From Aliarcobacter lanthieri (GTDB lineage Bacteria; Campylobacterota; Campylobacteria; Campylobacterales; Arcobacteraceae), in assembly GCF_013201625.1 (NCBI RefSeq), contig NZ_CP053839.1:558001-622000 (forward strand): a stretch of DNA of 64,000 nt. Direction: 5' to 3'. Each line of letters starts with the position of its first letter. Position 1 is the stretch's first letter. The translations under genes were made by a program, and so were the position numbers. The notes beneath the pieces are model-generated. The model saw only the letters and a program-made list of their open reading frames with translations, had not been told where the DNA came from and made no database searches. Of the stretch, positions 36,419 through 45,741 are shown one piece after another.

Positions 36419-37192
36419 ATGTTAAAGAAGTTTTTAGTTTTAATAACATTATTTGTAAGTTCACTTTTTGCAAATATTACAAAAGATGATTGTATTAAAA
36501 AAGGAGAAGGATTTATATTTGTACAAAATGAATGTACAAATTATAAAAAATTTGATGGAGATGGAGATTCTTTAAATATCCTTATTCATGGAACATGGGA
36601 TGAAGGAAGTGATACTCTTGCTAGATATTCACCTTTTGCCGAAGATATAACAATGATGAGTGATATTTCTACTATTGCTATTGCACTTCCAGGATACTCA
36701 CAAAGTTCGTCAAATAAACTTCTTCCTCTTGGAAGTAAAGAAGTAAAGAATTTAGCTGCTACAAAAGAGTATATAGAGTTCTTAGTTAGTTTAGTAGAAG
36801 CTTTAAAAGAAAAATATAGTTCTTCAAAAATAAATTTAATAGGACACAGTGCAGGGTGTTTGATGAGTTCAACACTTCTTGGATTAAAACCTAATTTAGT
36901 AGATAATCTTGTTTGTGTTGGTGGAGTTTATGATATTCATCAAAGAAGTGATGATAAAAATCTAATTTCAGCTATTGATGTTGTAGATAATATTTCAAAA
37001 AATACTAAAATAGTTTTAATTTATGGAACAGAAGATGATATTTCAACTCCACAAATGACAATAGATTTTTATAATTTAGCAAAATCAAAAGGTTTAGATG
37101 TAAAATTGGTTGAGGTTAAAAATGGTGTTCATATAGACTTAGACATGACAACGGAGTCTAAAAATGCTATAGTTGAATTAGTTGAAGAGTAG
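36419..37192 (+). CDS. Secreted alpha/beta-hydrolase
   Basis: This 257-residue protein has a signal peptide (about 1-18, LFVSSLFAN). The alpha/beta-hydrolase fold has the oxyanion region ILIHGTWDEG, the nucleophile elbow LIGHSAGCLMS (serine near residue 144), an acid candidate in YGTEDDIS and a histidine in NGVHIDLD, so the triad is complete. The natural substrate is unknown. It is the last gene of the post-soxB run and meets the metallo-beta-lactamase gene tail to tail. Confidence 0.82.
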   Translation: MLKKFLVLITLFVSSLFANITKDDCIKKGEGFIFVQNECTNYKKFDGDGDSLNILIHGTWDEGSDTLARYSPFAEDITMMSDISTIAIALPGYSQSSSNKLLPLGSKEVKNLAATKEYIEFLVSLVEALKEKYSSSKINLIGHSAGCLMSSTLLGLKPNLVDNLVCVGGVYDIHQRSDDKNLISAIDVVDNISKNTKIVLIYGTEDDISTPQMTIDFYNLAKSKGLDVKLVEVKNGVHIDLDMTTESKNAIVELVEE

Positions 37193-37207
37193 AATTTTCT
37201 ACTCTTC
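37184..37207. terminator. Bidirectional terminator between convergent genes
   Basis: GAAGAGTAGAA (37184-37194) pairs perfectly with TTCTACTCTTC (37197-37207). It overlaps the hydrolase stop codon and lies one base past the stop of the minus-strand gene. Confidence 0.65.
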
Positions 37208-37208
37208 T

Positions 37209-38126
37209 TTAGTTTTCATCATAAAATTCTAGCTCTGTAAAAGCATCAAAAATATTTCTACTATTTAGTTCATCAAACATAGCAATATCTTTAAATTCGT
37301 CCATTGTTACAATTTTATTAATTTCTCCTGCTGTTGTTCCAGCTTCAATAGCTTCTAAAACTCTTGTTTTTAAAAGAGTAAAATAGTTTTTTGTATGTTC
37401 TAATGCAGTTTTATCTGTAATTTTCCCATGTCCTGCAACTAAAGTATCCCAATTAAAACTCTCTATTAAATCAATAGCTTTTAAAGTCCCAATAACAGAA
37501 CCATCTCTATTTGATGTAATCCTTTCATTCATAATTATATCACCAGTAAATATTACCTTTTCATTTGGTAAATACACTATTAAATCATTATTTGTATGTG
37601 CAGTTAATTTTGTATGTATAATTTTTATCTCTTTATTTCCTATTTTTACTATTTCATCATTATTTATTATAATATCTGCTTTTATAATTTTTGTATTTTC
37701 CATATCTTTAGAATCTAAAATTTGAAAAATTCTAGGACGAGAATTTTCACCATAGTTCTCATTTATAGATTTTGGAGCATAAATTGTGCTATTAAATTTA
37801 TCTTTATAAAAACTATTTCCCATCCAATGGTCATCATGTTCATGAGTGATTATTATATTACTAACAGGTAATTTTTCTATTTGTTGCATAGCTTCATAAG
37901 CTTGTTTAGCAAAATTGTAACTTGTGCCACTATCAATTAAGACATAGCTGTCTTTTGCATTTATATAGCAAGAATTTGCCATAAATCCACCATTTTCTTT
38001 TGATGGAACTTCAGTCTTTCCAAAAAAACACCAAACATCTTCACTTACTTTTTGTGGTTTTAAGTTATAATCAAAACCAAAAGTAAAAGAGCAAAAAAGT
38101 ACTGAAAATGTAATTTTCTTTAACAT
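37209..38126 (-). CDS. Periplasmic metallo-beta-lactamase-fold hydrolase (SoxH-like)
   Basis: This 305-residue protein has a signal peptide (about 1-17). Zinc-ligand motifs are complete: THEHDDHWMG near residues 99-108, a TGDII aspartate near 194 and VAGHGKI near 230. MBL-fold proteins called SoxH occur at the ends of sox clusters, and this resembles that class. Their substrate is not established, and they are not essential for thiosulfate oxidation. It is transcribed toward the sox genes. Confidence 0.85.
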   Translation of the reverse strand: MLKKITFSVLFCSFTFGFDYNLKPQKVSEDVWCFFGKTEVPSKENGGFMANSCYINAKDSYVLIDSGTSYNFAKQAYEAMQQIEKLPVSNIIITHEHDDHWMGNSFYKDKFNSTIYAPKSINENYGENSRPRIFQILDSKDMENTKIIKADIIINNDEIVKIGNKEIKIIHTKLTAHTNNDLIVYLPNEKVIFTGDIIMNERITSNRDGSVIGTLKAIDLIESFNWDTLVAGHGKITDKTALEHTKNYFTLLKTRVLEAIEAGTTAGEINKIVTMDEFKDIAMFDELNSRNIFDAFTELEFYDEN

Positions 38127-38202
38127 TGTCTCTCCTTGATTATATAATTAAAAATTATATTATAATATCTATTCTATATAAGTAATTTGAAATGAGGATA
38201 AA

Positions 38203-39210
38203 ATGGATAAAAAAAAACAGATGGCATTTAATTTAAACAATTTTCTACTAGCTTTTAGTGAAATATTAGATAGTAAAAAAACTTCATATATATCTTTACA
38301 TTTAGGGTTAGAATATAGTTTTGAAGCTAAAAAATTGGCTGATTTATGTTCATATTCATTAATATCAAATCTTCCAAAAAATGATATAGAAGAATTTGAT
38401 TTTTTAGATAATTCACATTTAGAAGATAAAGCTTTTCAAGATATTATAAAACTTTCAAAAGATATTTGTACAAAATTTGATTTTCATAAAAATAGTGTAA
38501 AACAAAGAGTTGAATGTCTAGAGTATATAAAAAATAATGAGGATATTTATAGTAAAGATTTGATAGAAAAATTTTATAAAATTTCAAATCAACTTTCATT
38601 TTGGCTTGATTTAGAAAATGAAAGTGAAATAGTGATGTTTATTTATTCAAATTTGAGTGATTTTACAAAAGCTTTAGATTTTGAAGATATTTTAAATATG
38701 ACTACAATATTCCATAAATTCCAAAATCTAAATTCAAAGATTTTAAAATATGCTTCAATAATCACAGATTATTTTGAATTTGAACATAAAGATAAACAAA
38801 TTTTTTTAATAGCAATATCACTCCAAAATATAGGAAAATTATATATTCCAAAAGATATTTTAGAAAAAATTGAGCCTTTAACTTATGAAGAAAAAGAGAT
38901 AATAAAATCATATCCATATCACACAAAAAGAGTTTTAAACTCTATTATGGGATTTTCTGATATTTGTAATCTTAGTTTTAAAGTTCAAGAAAGGCTTGAT
39001 GGCAGTGGAACTTTTGGTTTAAGTGCAAAGGATTTGAGTTTTAAAGATAGATTGCTTATTTCTTTGGTGATTTATAGTGCTTTAAGAGAGAAAAAAGCTT
39101 ATAGAGATAGTTTTTCTCATAAAGAAACAATAGATATTATGAAAAATGAAGCTAAAAGAAATAAAATAGATGACAGTATAGTAGATATTTTTGATAAGAT
39201 ACTAGAATAA
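38203..39210 (+). CDS. Degenerate HD-GYP domain protein
   Basis: This 335-residue cytoplasmic protein has a C-terminal half that aligns by pattern with HD-GYP cyclic di-GMP phosphodiesterases but lacks their metal ligands. The HDIGK motif reads QNIGK (in AISLQNIGKLYIPKDIL), and the HHERxDGxGYP motif reads VQERLDGSGTF. The later ADxxDA position reads VIYSA. The fold-defining residues around these sites are kept. It is probably a non-catalytic sensor or scaffold. It lies 25 bases before the dGTPase gene. Confidence 0.78.
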   Translation: MDKKKQMAFNLNNFLLAFSEILDSKKTSYISLHLGLEYSFEAKKLADLCSYSLISNLPKNDIEEFDFLDNSHLEDKAFQDIIKLSKDICTKFDFHKNSVKQRVECLEYIKNNEDIYSKDLIEKFYKISNQLSFWLDLENESEIVMFIYSNLSDFTKALDFEDILNMTTIFHKFQNLNSKILKYASIITDYFEFEHKDKQIFLIAISLQNIGKLYIPKDILEKIEPLTYEEKEIIKSYPYHTKRVLNSIMGFSDICNLSFKVQERLDGSGTFGLSAKDLSFKDRLLISLVIYSALREKKAYRDSFSHKETIDIMKNEAKRNKIDDSIVDIFDKILE

Positions 39211-39235
39211 AGATTTATATAAAAGAGATGATATT

Positions 39236-40681
39236 ATGATAAATTATAAAGAAAAGTTTACTTTAGATAGAGAGTTTTATCCATCAAAAGATATAGAAAT
39301 AACAATTGAAAGTGATAGAGGAAGAATTTTTTCATCATCAGCATTTAGAAGATTACAAAAAAGAACTCAAGTTTTTGCTTTAGAATTAAATGCTTCTATT
39401 CGTTCACGACTTACTCACTCACTTGAAGTTGGACAAAATGCAAGATATATTGCTAGAACTATTTTAGATGAGTTGAAAAAAGAGAAGTTGGAAACTTATG
39501 GATTAGATGATTTAGAAAATGCCTTTATTTCTACTTCTGAGATGACAAGTTTGATTCATGATATAGGAAATCCACCTTTTGGGCATTTTGCAGAAGAGAC
39601 TATAAATAAATGGATAAAGATAAATATTTTACCGATTTTAGATAGGCTTGAATCAACAACACAAGAAGCTAAAGAATTAAAAAAATTAATATCTAAAGAT
39701 ATTTGTAACTATGATGGAAATGCTCAAGCTATAAGAATTATAACAAAACTTCAAAGATTAAATTTATCATATTTTCAAATAATTGCTGTTTTAAAATATA
39801 CAAGAGGTGCTTTTGAAGAAAAACCTTTAAAAGAAGATAGATTATCATATTTGAAGAAAAAACCAGGATTTTATTATAGTGAAAAAGAATTAGTTGAAAA
39901 AATACAAGATAAACTTAAAATAAAAGTAGGGCATAGATTTCCAATAACTTATATCATGGAAGCTGCAGATGATATTTCATATCTAACTGCTGATTTAGAA
40001 GATAGTGTTGAAAAAGGAATTTTATCTTTAGATGAAGTTTATAATATCATAAAAATAGAGTGCCAAAAACAAAATGAAGAGTTTTTATTAGAAATCATAG
40101 AAAAACAGTATGAAAAGGCAAAAAAAGATGATGAACCATATCAATTTAATATGTTTTTTACATTTTTAAGAGTTGGTTTGGTTACAAGTTTTGTAAGACA
40201 TGTTTCAAGTGTATTTGTACAAAATCATCAAGCTATTTTTGAAGGAAGTTTCAATCACGCACTTTTAGAGTATGATAAAGAAAGTAAATATTATAAAGCT
40301 TTGAAAGTTTTACAAGATATTTCAATAAAATATATCTATCAAAATAGAGAAGTTCAAACTTTGGAACTTCAAGCTTATACAATTATCAACTCTTTGTTTG
40401 ATATTTATAAACCACTTTTAGAGTTAAAAAATGAAGATTTTTCAAAACTTTTAAAAGATGAAAAAATAGATTGTTTTATATCAAAAAGATTGATAAAAAG
40501 AGTCTCTTCTAAACAAATAGTAGCTTATAAAAATGATGTTGAAAAACTTAATATTGATAATATTGAAGAGTTCAATATTTTAGAATATTATTATAGAGTT
40601 AGACTAATAATTGACTATATTAGTGGGATGACTGATGATTTTGCTTTGGAAGAGTACAAAATATTATCTGCTATAAAATGA
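39236..40681 (+). CDS. dgt: dGTP triphosphohydrolase
   Basis: This HD-superfamily enzyme hydrolyses dNTPs, usually dGTP, to nucleoside and triphosphate. It has SSAFRRLQKRTQVFALE near the N-terminus, then TRLTHSLEV-type LTHSLEVGQNARYIAR and the HD motif LIHDIGNPPFGHFAEE, followed by ICNYDGNAQAIRI and ITYIMEAADDISYLTADLED. The 481-residue length fits the long Dgt class. It is probably cotranscribed with the degenerate HD-GYP gene. Confidence 0.94.
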   Translation: MINYKEKFTLDREFYPSKDIEITIESDRGRIFSSSAFRRLQKRTQVFALELNASIRSRLTHSLEVGQNARYIARTILDELKKEKLETYGLDDLENAFISTSEMTSLIHDIGNPPFGHFAEETINKWIKINILPILDRLESTTQEAKELKKLISKDICNYDGNAQAIRIITKLQRLNLSYFQIIAVLKYTRGAFEEKPLKEDRLSYLKKKPGFYYSEKELVEKIQDKLKIKVGHRFPITYIMEAADDISYLTADLEDSVEKGILSLDEVYNIIKIECQKQNEEFLLEIIEKQYEKAKKDDEPYQFNMFFTFLRVGLVTSFVRHVSSVFVQNHQAIFEGSFNHALLEYDKESKYYKALKVLQDISIKYIYQNREVQTLELQAYTIINSLFDIYKPLLELKNEDFSKLLKDEKIDCFISKRLIKRVSSKQIVAYKNDVEKLNIDNIEEFNILEYYYRVRLIIDYISGMTDDFALEEYKILSAIK

Positions 40682-40771
40682 ATTTTATATAATATTAAAT
40701 AAGAAGAATTGTAGGAAAATTTGATAATATATTATGATACGTATTTTCAAATTTATAAAAATAGGATTTAA

Positions 40772-42619
40772 GTGCTAAAATTTTTTTATAAGATAGTTCT
40801 TCTTTTTATTATATTTTCATCAAATATTTATGCCAATATTGTAAATATAGATGAGAGCACGAAAAATATAAATTTACTTCAAGATAGTGAAATCTATATA
40901 GATAAAACTAGAAGCTTAACTATTGAAGATATAAAAAATTCAAACATAAATTTTGAAAAAAATGATAAGGATATCCTTGCTTATGGATATTCTCCACATT
41001 TTGATGTTTGGATAAAAATAACTATTAAAAATAATTCAAATAAAAAGATTTACAAAATTATTGAATATAATAATCCTCTTACAACTAATATAGATTTTTT
41101 TGATTTAAATAAAAACATACATATACAAGATGGTTTTTTAGTTGAGAGTTTTGATAAATCAGCAATAAATCCAATATTTAAAATAGAATTAAATCCAAAT
41201 GAAGAAAATATATATTTTGTTAAGGCATCATCAAATATAACAACTTTAATAATAGATTTAAAACTTTTAGATGATAAAAATTTTTATAAAAAAGAGATAA
41301 AACATCAGTTGATACTTTCTATATTTTTTGGCTCTATGTTTGTTCTTGCAATTTATAATCTTTTTATATATTTCTTTACAAGAGACATAAGTTATCTATA
41401 TTATGTTTTATATATTTTTGGATTAATTCTTCATCATCTTATATATGTAGGATTTGCAAAACTTTATGTTTTTGATTTAAACTCTCTTAATCTTTTAATA
41501 GAATTTGCAGCACTTCTAGTTGCAATTCCCATTTATTTTTTAGGACTATTTACAAAAAGTTTTTTACAAACTACTCAATATCCAAGATTAAATAAAGTAT
41601 TAAATGGGTTCTTAATATTTATTCCTATAAGTGTTATATTTTTTCTTCTAACAGAAGAGTATGATAAATATAGAACAAATGCATTAATGTTATTTTTAAT
41701 ATTTTTAATGTTTGTTACAATATATGCTTCAATAAAGAAAAATAGACAAGCTTATTTTATACTTTTTGCATGGATTATATTTTTATCTTCTGGTTTATTG
41801 ATGACATTATCAAGTATGGGTATATATAATACTCTTCCTTTTCCATATTTAATTGAAATATCATTTGTAGTTGAAGCTTTAATATTTTCTATTGCTTTGG
41901 CAAATAGGATTACAAACTTACAAAAAGAAAAAGATGAAGCAAATCAGAAATTGATATTACAACAAGAAAATGAAACAAAAAGATTATCAAAGAAAGTAGA
42001 TTTAAGAACAAAAGATTTAAAAATTGCTCTTAATGAAAAAGAAGTTTTACTTAAAGAGTTAAATCATAGAGTTAAAAATAATATGCAAACTATTGTATCT
42101 TTGATAAGGCTTCAAAGTGATGAAATCGAAGATGAAAAGTTAAAGGCTATTTTAACTACTACTCAAAATAGAATTGGTGCAATGGGACATCTCCATGAAC
42201 TTTTATATACTCAAGAAAATATAGATTTTATAGATGTTTATGAGTATTTTGAAACATTAATTGATGAAGTGAAATCTAGCTATGATGATTCTATAAATAT
42301 TTATTTTGATATTCAAACGAAGCTGAAGATGGAGCAAGCAATTTATTGTGGGTTGATTATAAATGAACTTGTAACAAACTCTTTTAAATATGCTTTTTTA
42401 AATAAAAAAGGAAATATTTATATATCTTTAGAAAAAAGTAATAATATCTTAAAATTAACTATTAAAGATGATGGAATAGGTTTTGATAAAGAAAATATAG
42501 AATTTTCACTTGGGCTAACTTTAGTAAGTACTTTAGCTATTAATCAACTAAAAGGAGAAATTGATATAAAAGCAAAAGAAGGTACATTAATAACTATTTG
42601 GTGGAATGAAGATGAATAA
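40772..42619 (+). CDS. 7TM-DISM sensor histidine kinase (HisKA_2 family)
   Basis: This 615-residue inner-membrane sensor has a signal peptide (about 1-22), a periplasmic 7TMR-DISMED2-type carbohydrate-binding-like domain (about 25-160) and seven membrane segments (about 180-385). A short coiled coil follows, then a HisKA_2 dimerisation domain with ELNHRVKNNMQTIVSLIRLQ (His near residue 431), and an ATPase domain with NELVTNSFKYAF and DDGIGF. The start is GTG with AGGA upstream. It overlaps the response regulator gene by 14 bases. The ligand is unknown. Confidence 0.93.
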   Translation: MLKFFYKIVLLFIIFSSNIYANIVNIDESTKNINLLQDSEIYIDKTRSLTIEDIKNSNINFEKNDKDILAYGYSPHFDVWIKITIKNNSNKKIYKIIEYNNPLTTNIDFFDLNKNIHIQDGFLVESFDKSAINPIFKIELNPNEENIYFVKASSNITTLIIDLKLLDDKNFYKKEIKHQLILSIFFGSMFVLAIYNLFIYFFTRDISYLYYVLYIFGLILHHLIYVGFAKLYVFDLNSLNLLIEFAALLVAIPIYFLGLFTKSFLQTTQYPRLNKVLNGFLIFIPISVIFFLLTEEYDKYRTNALMLFLIFLMFVTIYASIKKNRQAYFILFAWIIFLSSGLLMTLSSMGIYNTLPFPYLIEISFVVEALIFSIALANRITNLQKEKDEANQKLILQQENETKRLSKKVDLRTKDLKIALNEKEVLLKELNHRVKNNMQTIVSLIRLQSDEIEDEKLKAILTTTQNRIGAMGHLHELLYTQENIDFIDVYEYFETLIDEVKSSYDDSINIYFDIQTKLKMEQAIYCGLIINELVTNSFKYAFLNKKGNIYISLEKSNNILKLTIKDDGIGFDKENIEFSLGLTLVSTLAINQLKGEIDIKAKEGTLITIWWNEDE

Positions 42620-43295
42620 TGAAAAAATATTGATTATAGAAGATGATGCTATTGTGGCTCTTGATATAAAAAGAATTCTTAATAACTTAAATTATGAAAT
42701 TACAGATATTGTTTCTAACTATGAAGATACAATAAAAAGTATAAAATATAAAAAACCAACTATTATTTTTTCTGATATAAATTTAGGAAAGAATAAAATA
42801 GATGGAATAGATATTGTAAGTGAAATACAAAAAGATTATTATATACCAGTGATCTATCTTACAGCTTATAGTGATGAAAACACTATTCAACGAGCTATTA
42901 GGACAGATCCTTTAGGATATATTCTAAAACCATTTAAAAAAGAAGATATAAAATCTACTTTACTTTTATCTTTATATAAAATTCAAGATGAAAAATTTGA
43001 ACAAAATAATTCTTATATAATATTAGAAGAAAATTATTCTTATGATCTAAAAAATGAAATACTCTTTTATAAATCAAAACCAATTAAACTAAGCCACAAA
43101 GAAAAACAATTATTTAAAATATTAATTGAAGCAAAAGGGCAGATTGTTTCTTTTAAAGAAATAGAGCATTCTATTTGGCAAGATTTTACTGTTTGTAATA
43201 GTAATCTTAGAACCTTAATTTATCGTTTAAGAACAAAATTAAATTATAAAATAATAGAAACTATCCCTAGTTTAGGCTGCAAAATCTCAAAATAA
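42606..43295 (+). CDS. OmpR-type response regulator, partner of the 7TM-DISM kinase
   Basis: This 229-residue regulator has a receiver domain (about 5-120; acidic pocket IIEDDAIV, phospho-acceptor in IFSDINLG, YLTAYSDE, LGYILKPF). Its C-terminal winged helix (about 135-229) has LSHKEKQLFKILIEAKGQIV and NLRTLIYRLRTKL, the trans_reg_C pattern of OmpR/PhoB proteins. The coupled kinase gene is its evident partner. Tandem TGTGAC repeats start 28 bases after its stop and recur twice in the island downstream, which makes this regulator the prime candidate to bind them. Confidence 0.93.
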   Translation: MKMNNEKILIIEDDAIVALDIKRILNNLNYEITDIVSNYEDTIKSIKYKKPTIIFSDINLGKNKIDGIDIVSEIQKDYYIPVIYLTAYSDENTIQRAIRTDPLGYILKPFKKEDIKSTLLLSLYKIQDEKFEQNNSYIILEENYSYDLKNEILFYKSKPIKLSHKEKQLFKILIEAKGQIVSFKEIEHSIWQDFTVCNSNLRTLIYRLRTKLNYKIIETIPSLGCKISK

Positions 43296-43323
43296 TAAAT
43301 TAATCTACTTAAAAATATAAAAA

Positions 43324-43342
43324 CTGTGACGCAAACTGTGAC
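43324..43342 (+). promoter_or_regulatory. Tandem CTGTGAC operator, island copy 1
   Basis: CTGTGAC at 43324-43330 is repeated at 43336-43342, a 12-base period. A -10-like GATAAT follows at 43351. The layout is like a PhoB/OmpR-type activator site replacing a -35 box. It stands before the first lipoprotein gene of the island. Confidence 0.6.
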
Positions 43343-43403
43343 ATACTCTAGATAATATATCATTAACATTTAAAAAATGAAATAGATACTTAAGGAAAAT
43401 AGA

Positions 43404-44099
43404 ATGAAAAAATTACTACAAGTAGCTTTAGTTACTGTATTTACAGTTTTTGTATTTAGTGGGTGTGCAAGTAAAGTACCACCAAAAAATTTTGCTTTAC
43501 ACAATGATACAGTTCAAGATATAAAACAAAAAGATATAAATGTCGAAGTATCAAATGTAAAATTAACTGGTGATGCTTTAAATAATAAGCATATGCATAT
43601 TGCTCTTATTGATGAAGAAGAGATAAAAACTCATCTATTAACTAATATAAATAAGTTTTATAACAACAATCCTATAAATTCAAAAATCTACAAAATAGAT
43701 GTAGATATGAACTTTGATAATAAAAAAGCATGGGGTGATGCAGAAGTAGGTGTAAATGGAATATATAAGATTTATAGAATGAATCAACCTATGGAAACTA
43801 TAAATATATCTTCTAATTATATAGCAGAGATGGATTTTAGTTTTAAAGATGCTATATTTGTTGCATTATTTGGAGTAGCTGGAATGTCAAGAAATCAAAC
43901 AAATCAAGATTTTAATTATGATAGTTTAGAAAAAGTAGCTTATGCAGAAGATGATACTGTATCTCTTTCTTCTGTAAATGGTACAACTAGAGTAATATTT
44001 GCTTATGCAGGAGCAATAAGACTAAATTTTGCAAAATTTTTACAAAAGTTCAATGAATTAGTAAATAGTGAAAATCAAACACTAGTATTAAATAAATAA
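43404..44099 (+). CDS. Lipoprotein of unknown function, first gene of island unit 1
   Basis: This 231-residue protein has a lipoprotein signal peptide with lipobox FSGC, cysteine near residue 21. The mature part is a mixed alpha/beta domain without a family I recognise. It contains an internal hydrophobic run (KDAIFVALFGVAGMS). It is the first gene after the tandem TGTGAC site, so it is likely expressed under the adjacent two-component system. A membrane protein gene follows after 30 bases. Confidence 0.8.
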   Translation: MKKLLQVALVTVFTVFVFSGCASKVPPKNFALHNDTVQDIKQKDINVEVSNVKLTGDALNNKHMHIALIDEEEIKTHLLTNINKFYNNNPINSKIYKIDVDMNFDNKKAWGDAEVGVNGIYKIYRMNQPMETINISSNYIAEMDFSFKDAIFVALFGVAGMSRNQTNQDFNYDSLEKVAYAEDDTVSLSSVNGTTRVIFAYAGAIRLNFAKFLQKFNELVNSENQTLVLNK

Positions 44100-44129
44100 A
44101 GAAATATGATTTAAGAATTAGGCAAACAG

Positions 44130-44738
44130 ATGAGTTTTCTAAAAAATGAAGCAAAAGAATTATTGCTATTTTTAATATTTTTAGCTTTGTTTCTTCTTTA
44201 TAAGCATACTCTTGGAAGTTTAATTTGGAGTTCTGAGAATTTATTCTTACAGTGGTTTTATGATATGGATGCCCAAGGTGTTCAAAATATGCTTAATTAC
44301 GAAGCAAGGAATAGAACAAGACCTACTATGTTTATGACATTAATAATAGATTGGAGTATTCTATTGAGTATGCGTTGGAGTGGAATTCTTTCAGCTTATA
44401 TTTATTATCGTATATGCACATATTTGTACTGCAAATACCAACAATGGCGTAATAAAAAAGATTCTTCAACTCTTGAAATACAAACTATAAGTAAAAAAGA
44501 TAGGTTAATATTTGAATTTAAAATAGTAATTGACTTTATACTTTGTTTTATAGTGTTTGATATTTTTTTTGTATTTATTGCAAATTGGATGATAGGATTA
44601 ATAGAATCATATGGACCATTTGATATTGTAGCTGCTTTAGCTGCTATAGGAACGATACCATTTAATATATATGCTTCATACCGTATCACTAAAATAATTA
44701 GAAATAAAACTTGGAGGAGGATTTTAAATCATGGCTGA
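44130..44738 (+). CDS. Membrane protein of island unit 1, possible immunity protein
   Basis: This 202-residue protein has about four hydrophobic segments (near residues 10-28, 70-92, 130-155 and 165-185) with basic loops between. No family is recognised. Its stop overlaps the ATG of the next gene, which starts like a polymorphic-toxin protein and has a strong GGAGGAGG site inside this gene. Two other unrelated membrane proteins of about 200 residues occupy the same place in units 2 and 3. An immunity or export role is inference from this position. Confidence 0.72.
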   Translation: MSFLKNEAKELLLFLIFLALFLLYKHTLGSLIWSSENLFLQWFYDMDAQGVQNMLNYEARNRTRPTMFMTLIIDWSILLSMRWSGILSAYIYYRICTYLYCKYQQWRNKKDSSTLEIQTISKKDRLIFEFKIVIDFILCFIVFDIFFVFIANWMIGLIESYGPFDIVAALAAIGTIPFNIYASYRITKIIRNKTWRRILNHG

Positions 44739-45732
44739 TAAAAATTTTGGATTTCAAGGAAATATACCTCCTAATGTATCTATTGAAGATAATATAAAAA
44801 AAGCTTTAGAATATAAAGAGACTCATAGTGCTTTAGAAACATTAAATTGGTTTAGAAAAATGGTTGCACCACAAAGTCAAAATCCCGATGGAACACCAAA
44901 TTGGGATTTTAAAATGTATAAAAAAATATATATACACTTACTATTTATAGTAATAATTTTTAATGCTTGTGCTACAAATCAAACAGAAAATACAATTTTA
45001 AATGAAGATAAAAAAAGACTATCAAGTAAAGATTTAGAACAAGCTCAGATATATAATAAAAATAAAGAGTATAAAAAATTATTAGAATTATATGAAGAGT
45101 ATGCTATCAAAGAAGATTTTTTTGCTGAATATGGTTTAGGATATATTTATCATTCAGGTAAAGGTGTTGAAAAAGACATAAAGAAAGCTATTGAATGGTA
45201 CGAAAAATCTGCTAATCAAGGATATGATAGAGCAGAATATGAATTAGGAAATATTTATCATTCAGGTAAAGATATTGAAAAAGATATAAATAAAGCTATT
45301 GAATGGTACGAGAAATCAGCCAATCAAGGCTATTCTAAAGCACAATTTAGATTAGGGAGTCTTTATTATTTTGAAAAAGAAATAAAAGACAATGATAAAG
45401 CATTTTATTGGTATGAAAAAGCTGCTATTCAAGGACATTCTGATGCACAAGCTAATCTTGGATATATGTATGAAAAAGGATTAGGAGTAGAACAAGATTA
45501 TAAAAAATTTATTGAATGGTTAGAAAAATCAGCAAATCAAGGAAATCCAAATGCTTATTTTAATCTTGGAATCGCATATTACAATGGAAAAGGTGTCCGT
45601 CAAAATCATCAAAAAGGACTTGAAATGTTTAAGAAATCATTAAATCAAAAAGAAAAACTTAAAAAAGTAGATATTGATAGATTATGTAAAGAATTTCCAA
45701 CTGTTTGTATTGATACAAAATTAAAATTTTAA
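44731..45732 (+). CDS. Ntox44-like fragment in frame with a Sel1-repeat lipoprotein
   Basis: The first about 61 residues (MADKNFGFQGNIPPNVSIED, then LNWFRKMV and TPNWDFK) resemble the start of the bacterial toxin 44 (Ntox44) domain, where WF...WDYK is typical. The match ends abruptly at WDFK. The next codon is ATG 44914, which begins a complete lipoprotein: MYKKIYIHLLFIVIIFNAC, then five or six Sel1 repeats such as AIEWYEKSANQGYDRAEYEL. Either a fusion is made, or two genes start at 44731 and 44914. A weak GGGA before 44914 could allow separate translation. The Sel1 part alone would be 272 residues. Confidence 0.7.
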   Translation: MADKNFGFQGNIPPNVSIEDNIKKALEYKETHSALETLNWFRKMVAPQSQNPDGTPNWDFKMYKKIYIHLLFIVIIFNACATNQTENTILNEDKKRLSSKDLEQAQIYNKNKEYKKLLELYEEYAIKEDFFAEYGLGYIYHSGKGVEKDIKKAIEWYEKSANQGYDRAEYELGNIYHSGKDIEKDINKAIEWYEKSANQGYSKAQFRLGSLYYFEKEIKDNDKAFYWYEKAAIQGHSDAQANLGYMYEKGLGVEQDYKKFIEWLEKSANQGNPNAYFNLGIAYYNGKGVRQNHQKGLEMFKKSLNQKEKLKKVDIDRLCKEFPTVCIDTKLKF

Positions 45733-45741
45733 AGGAATAAA

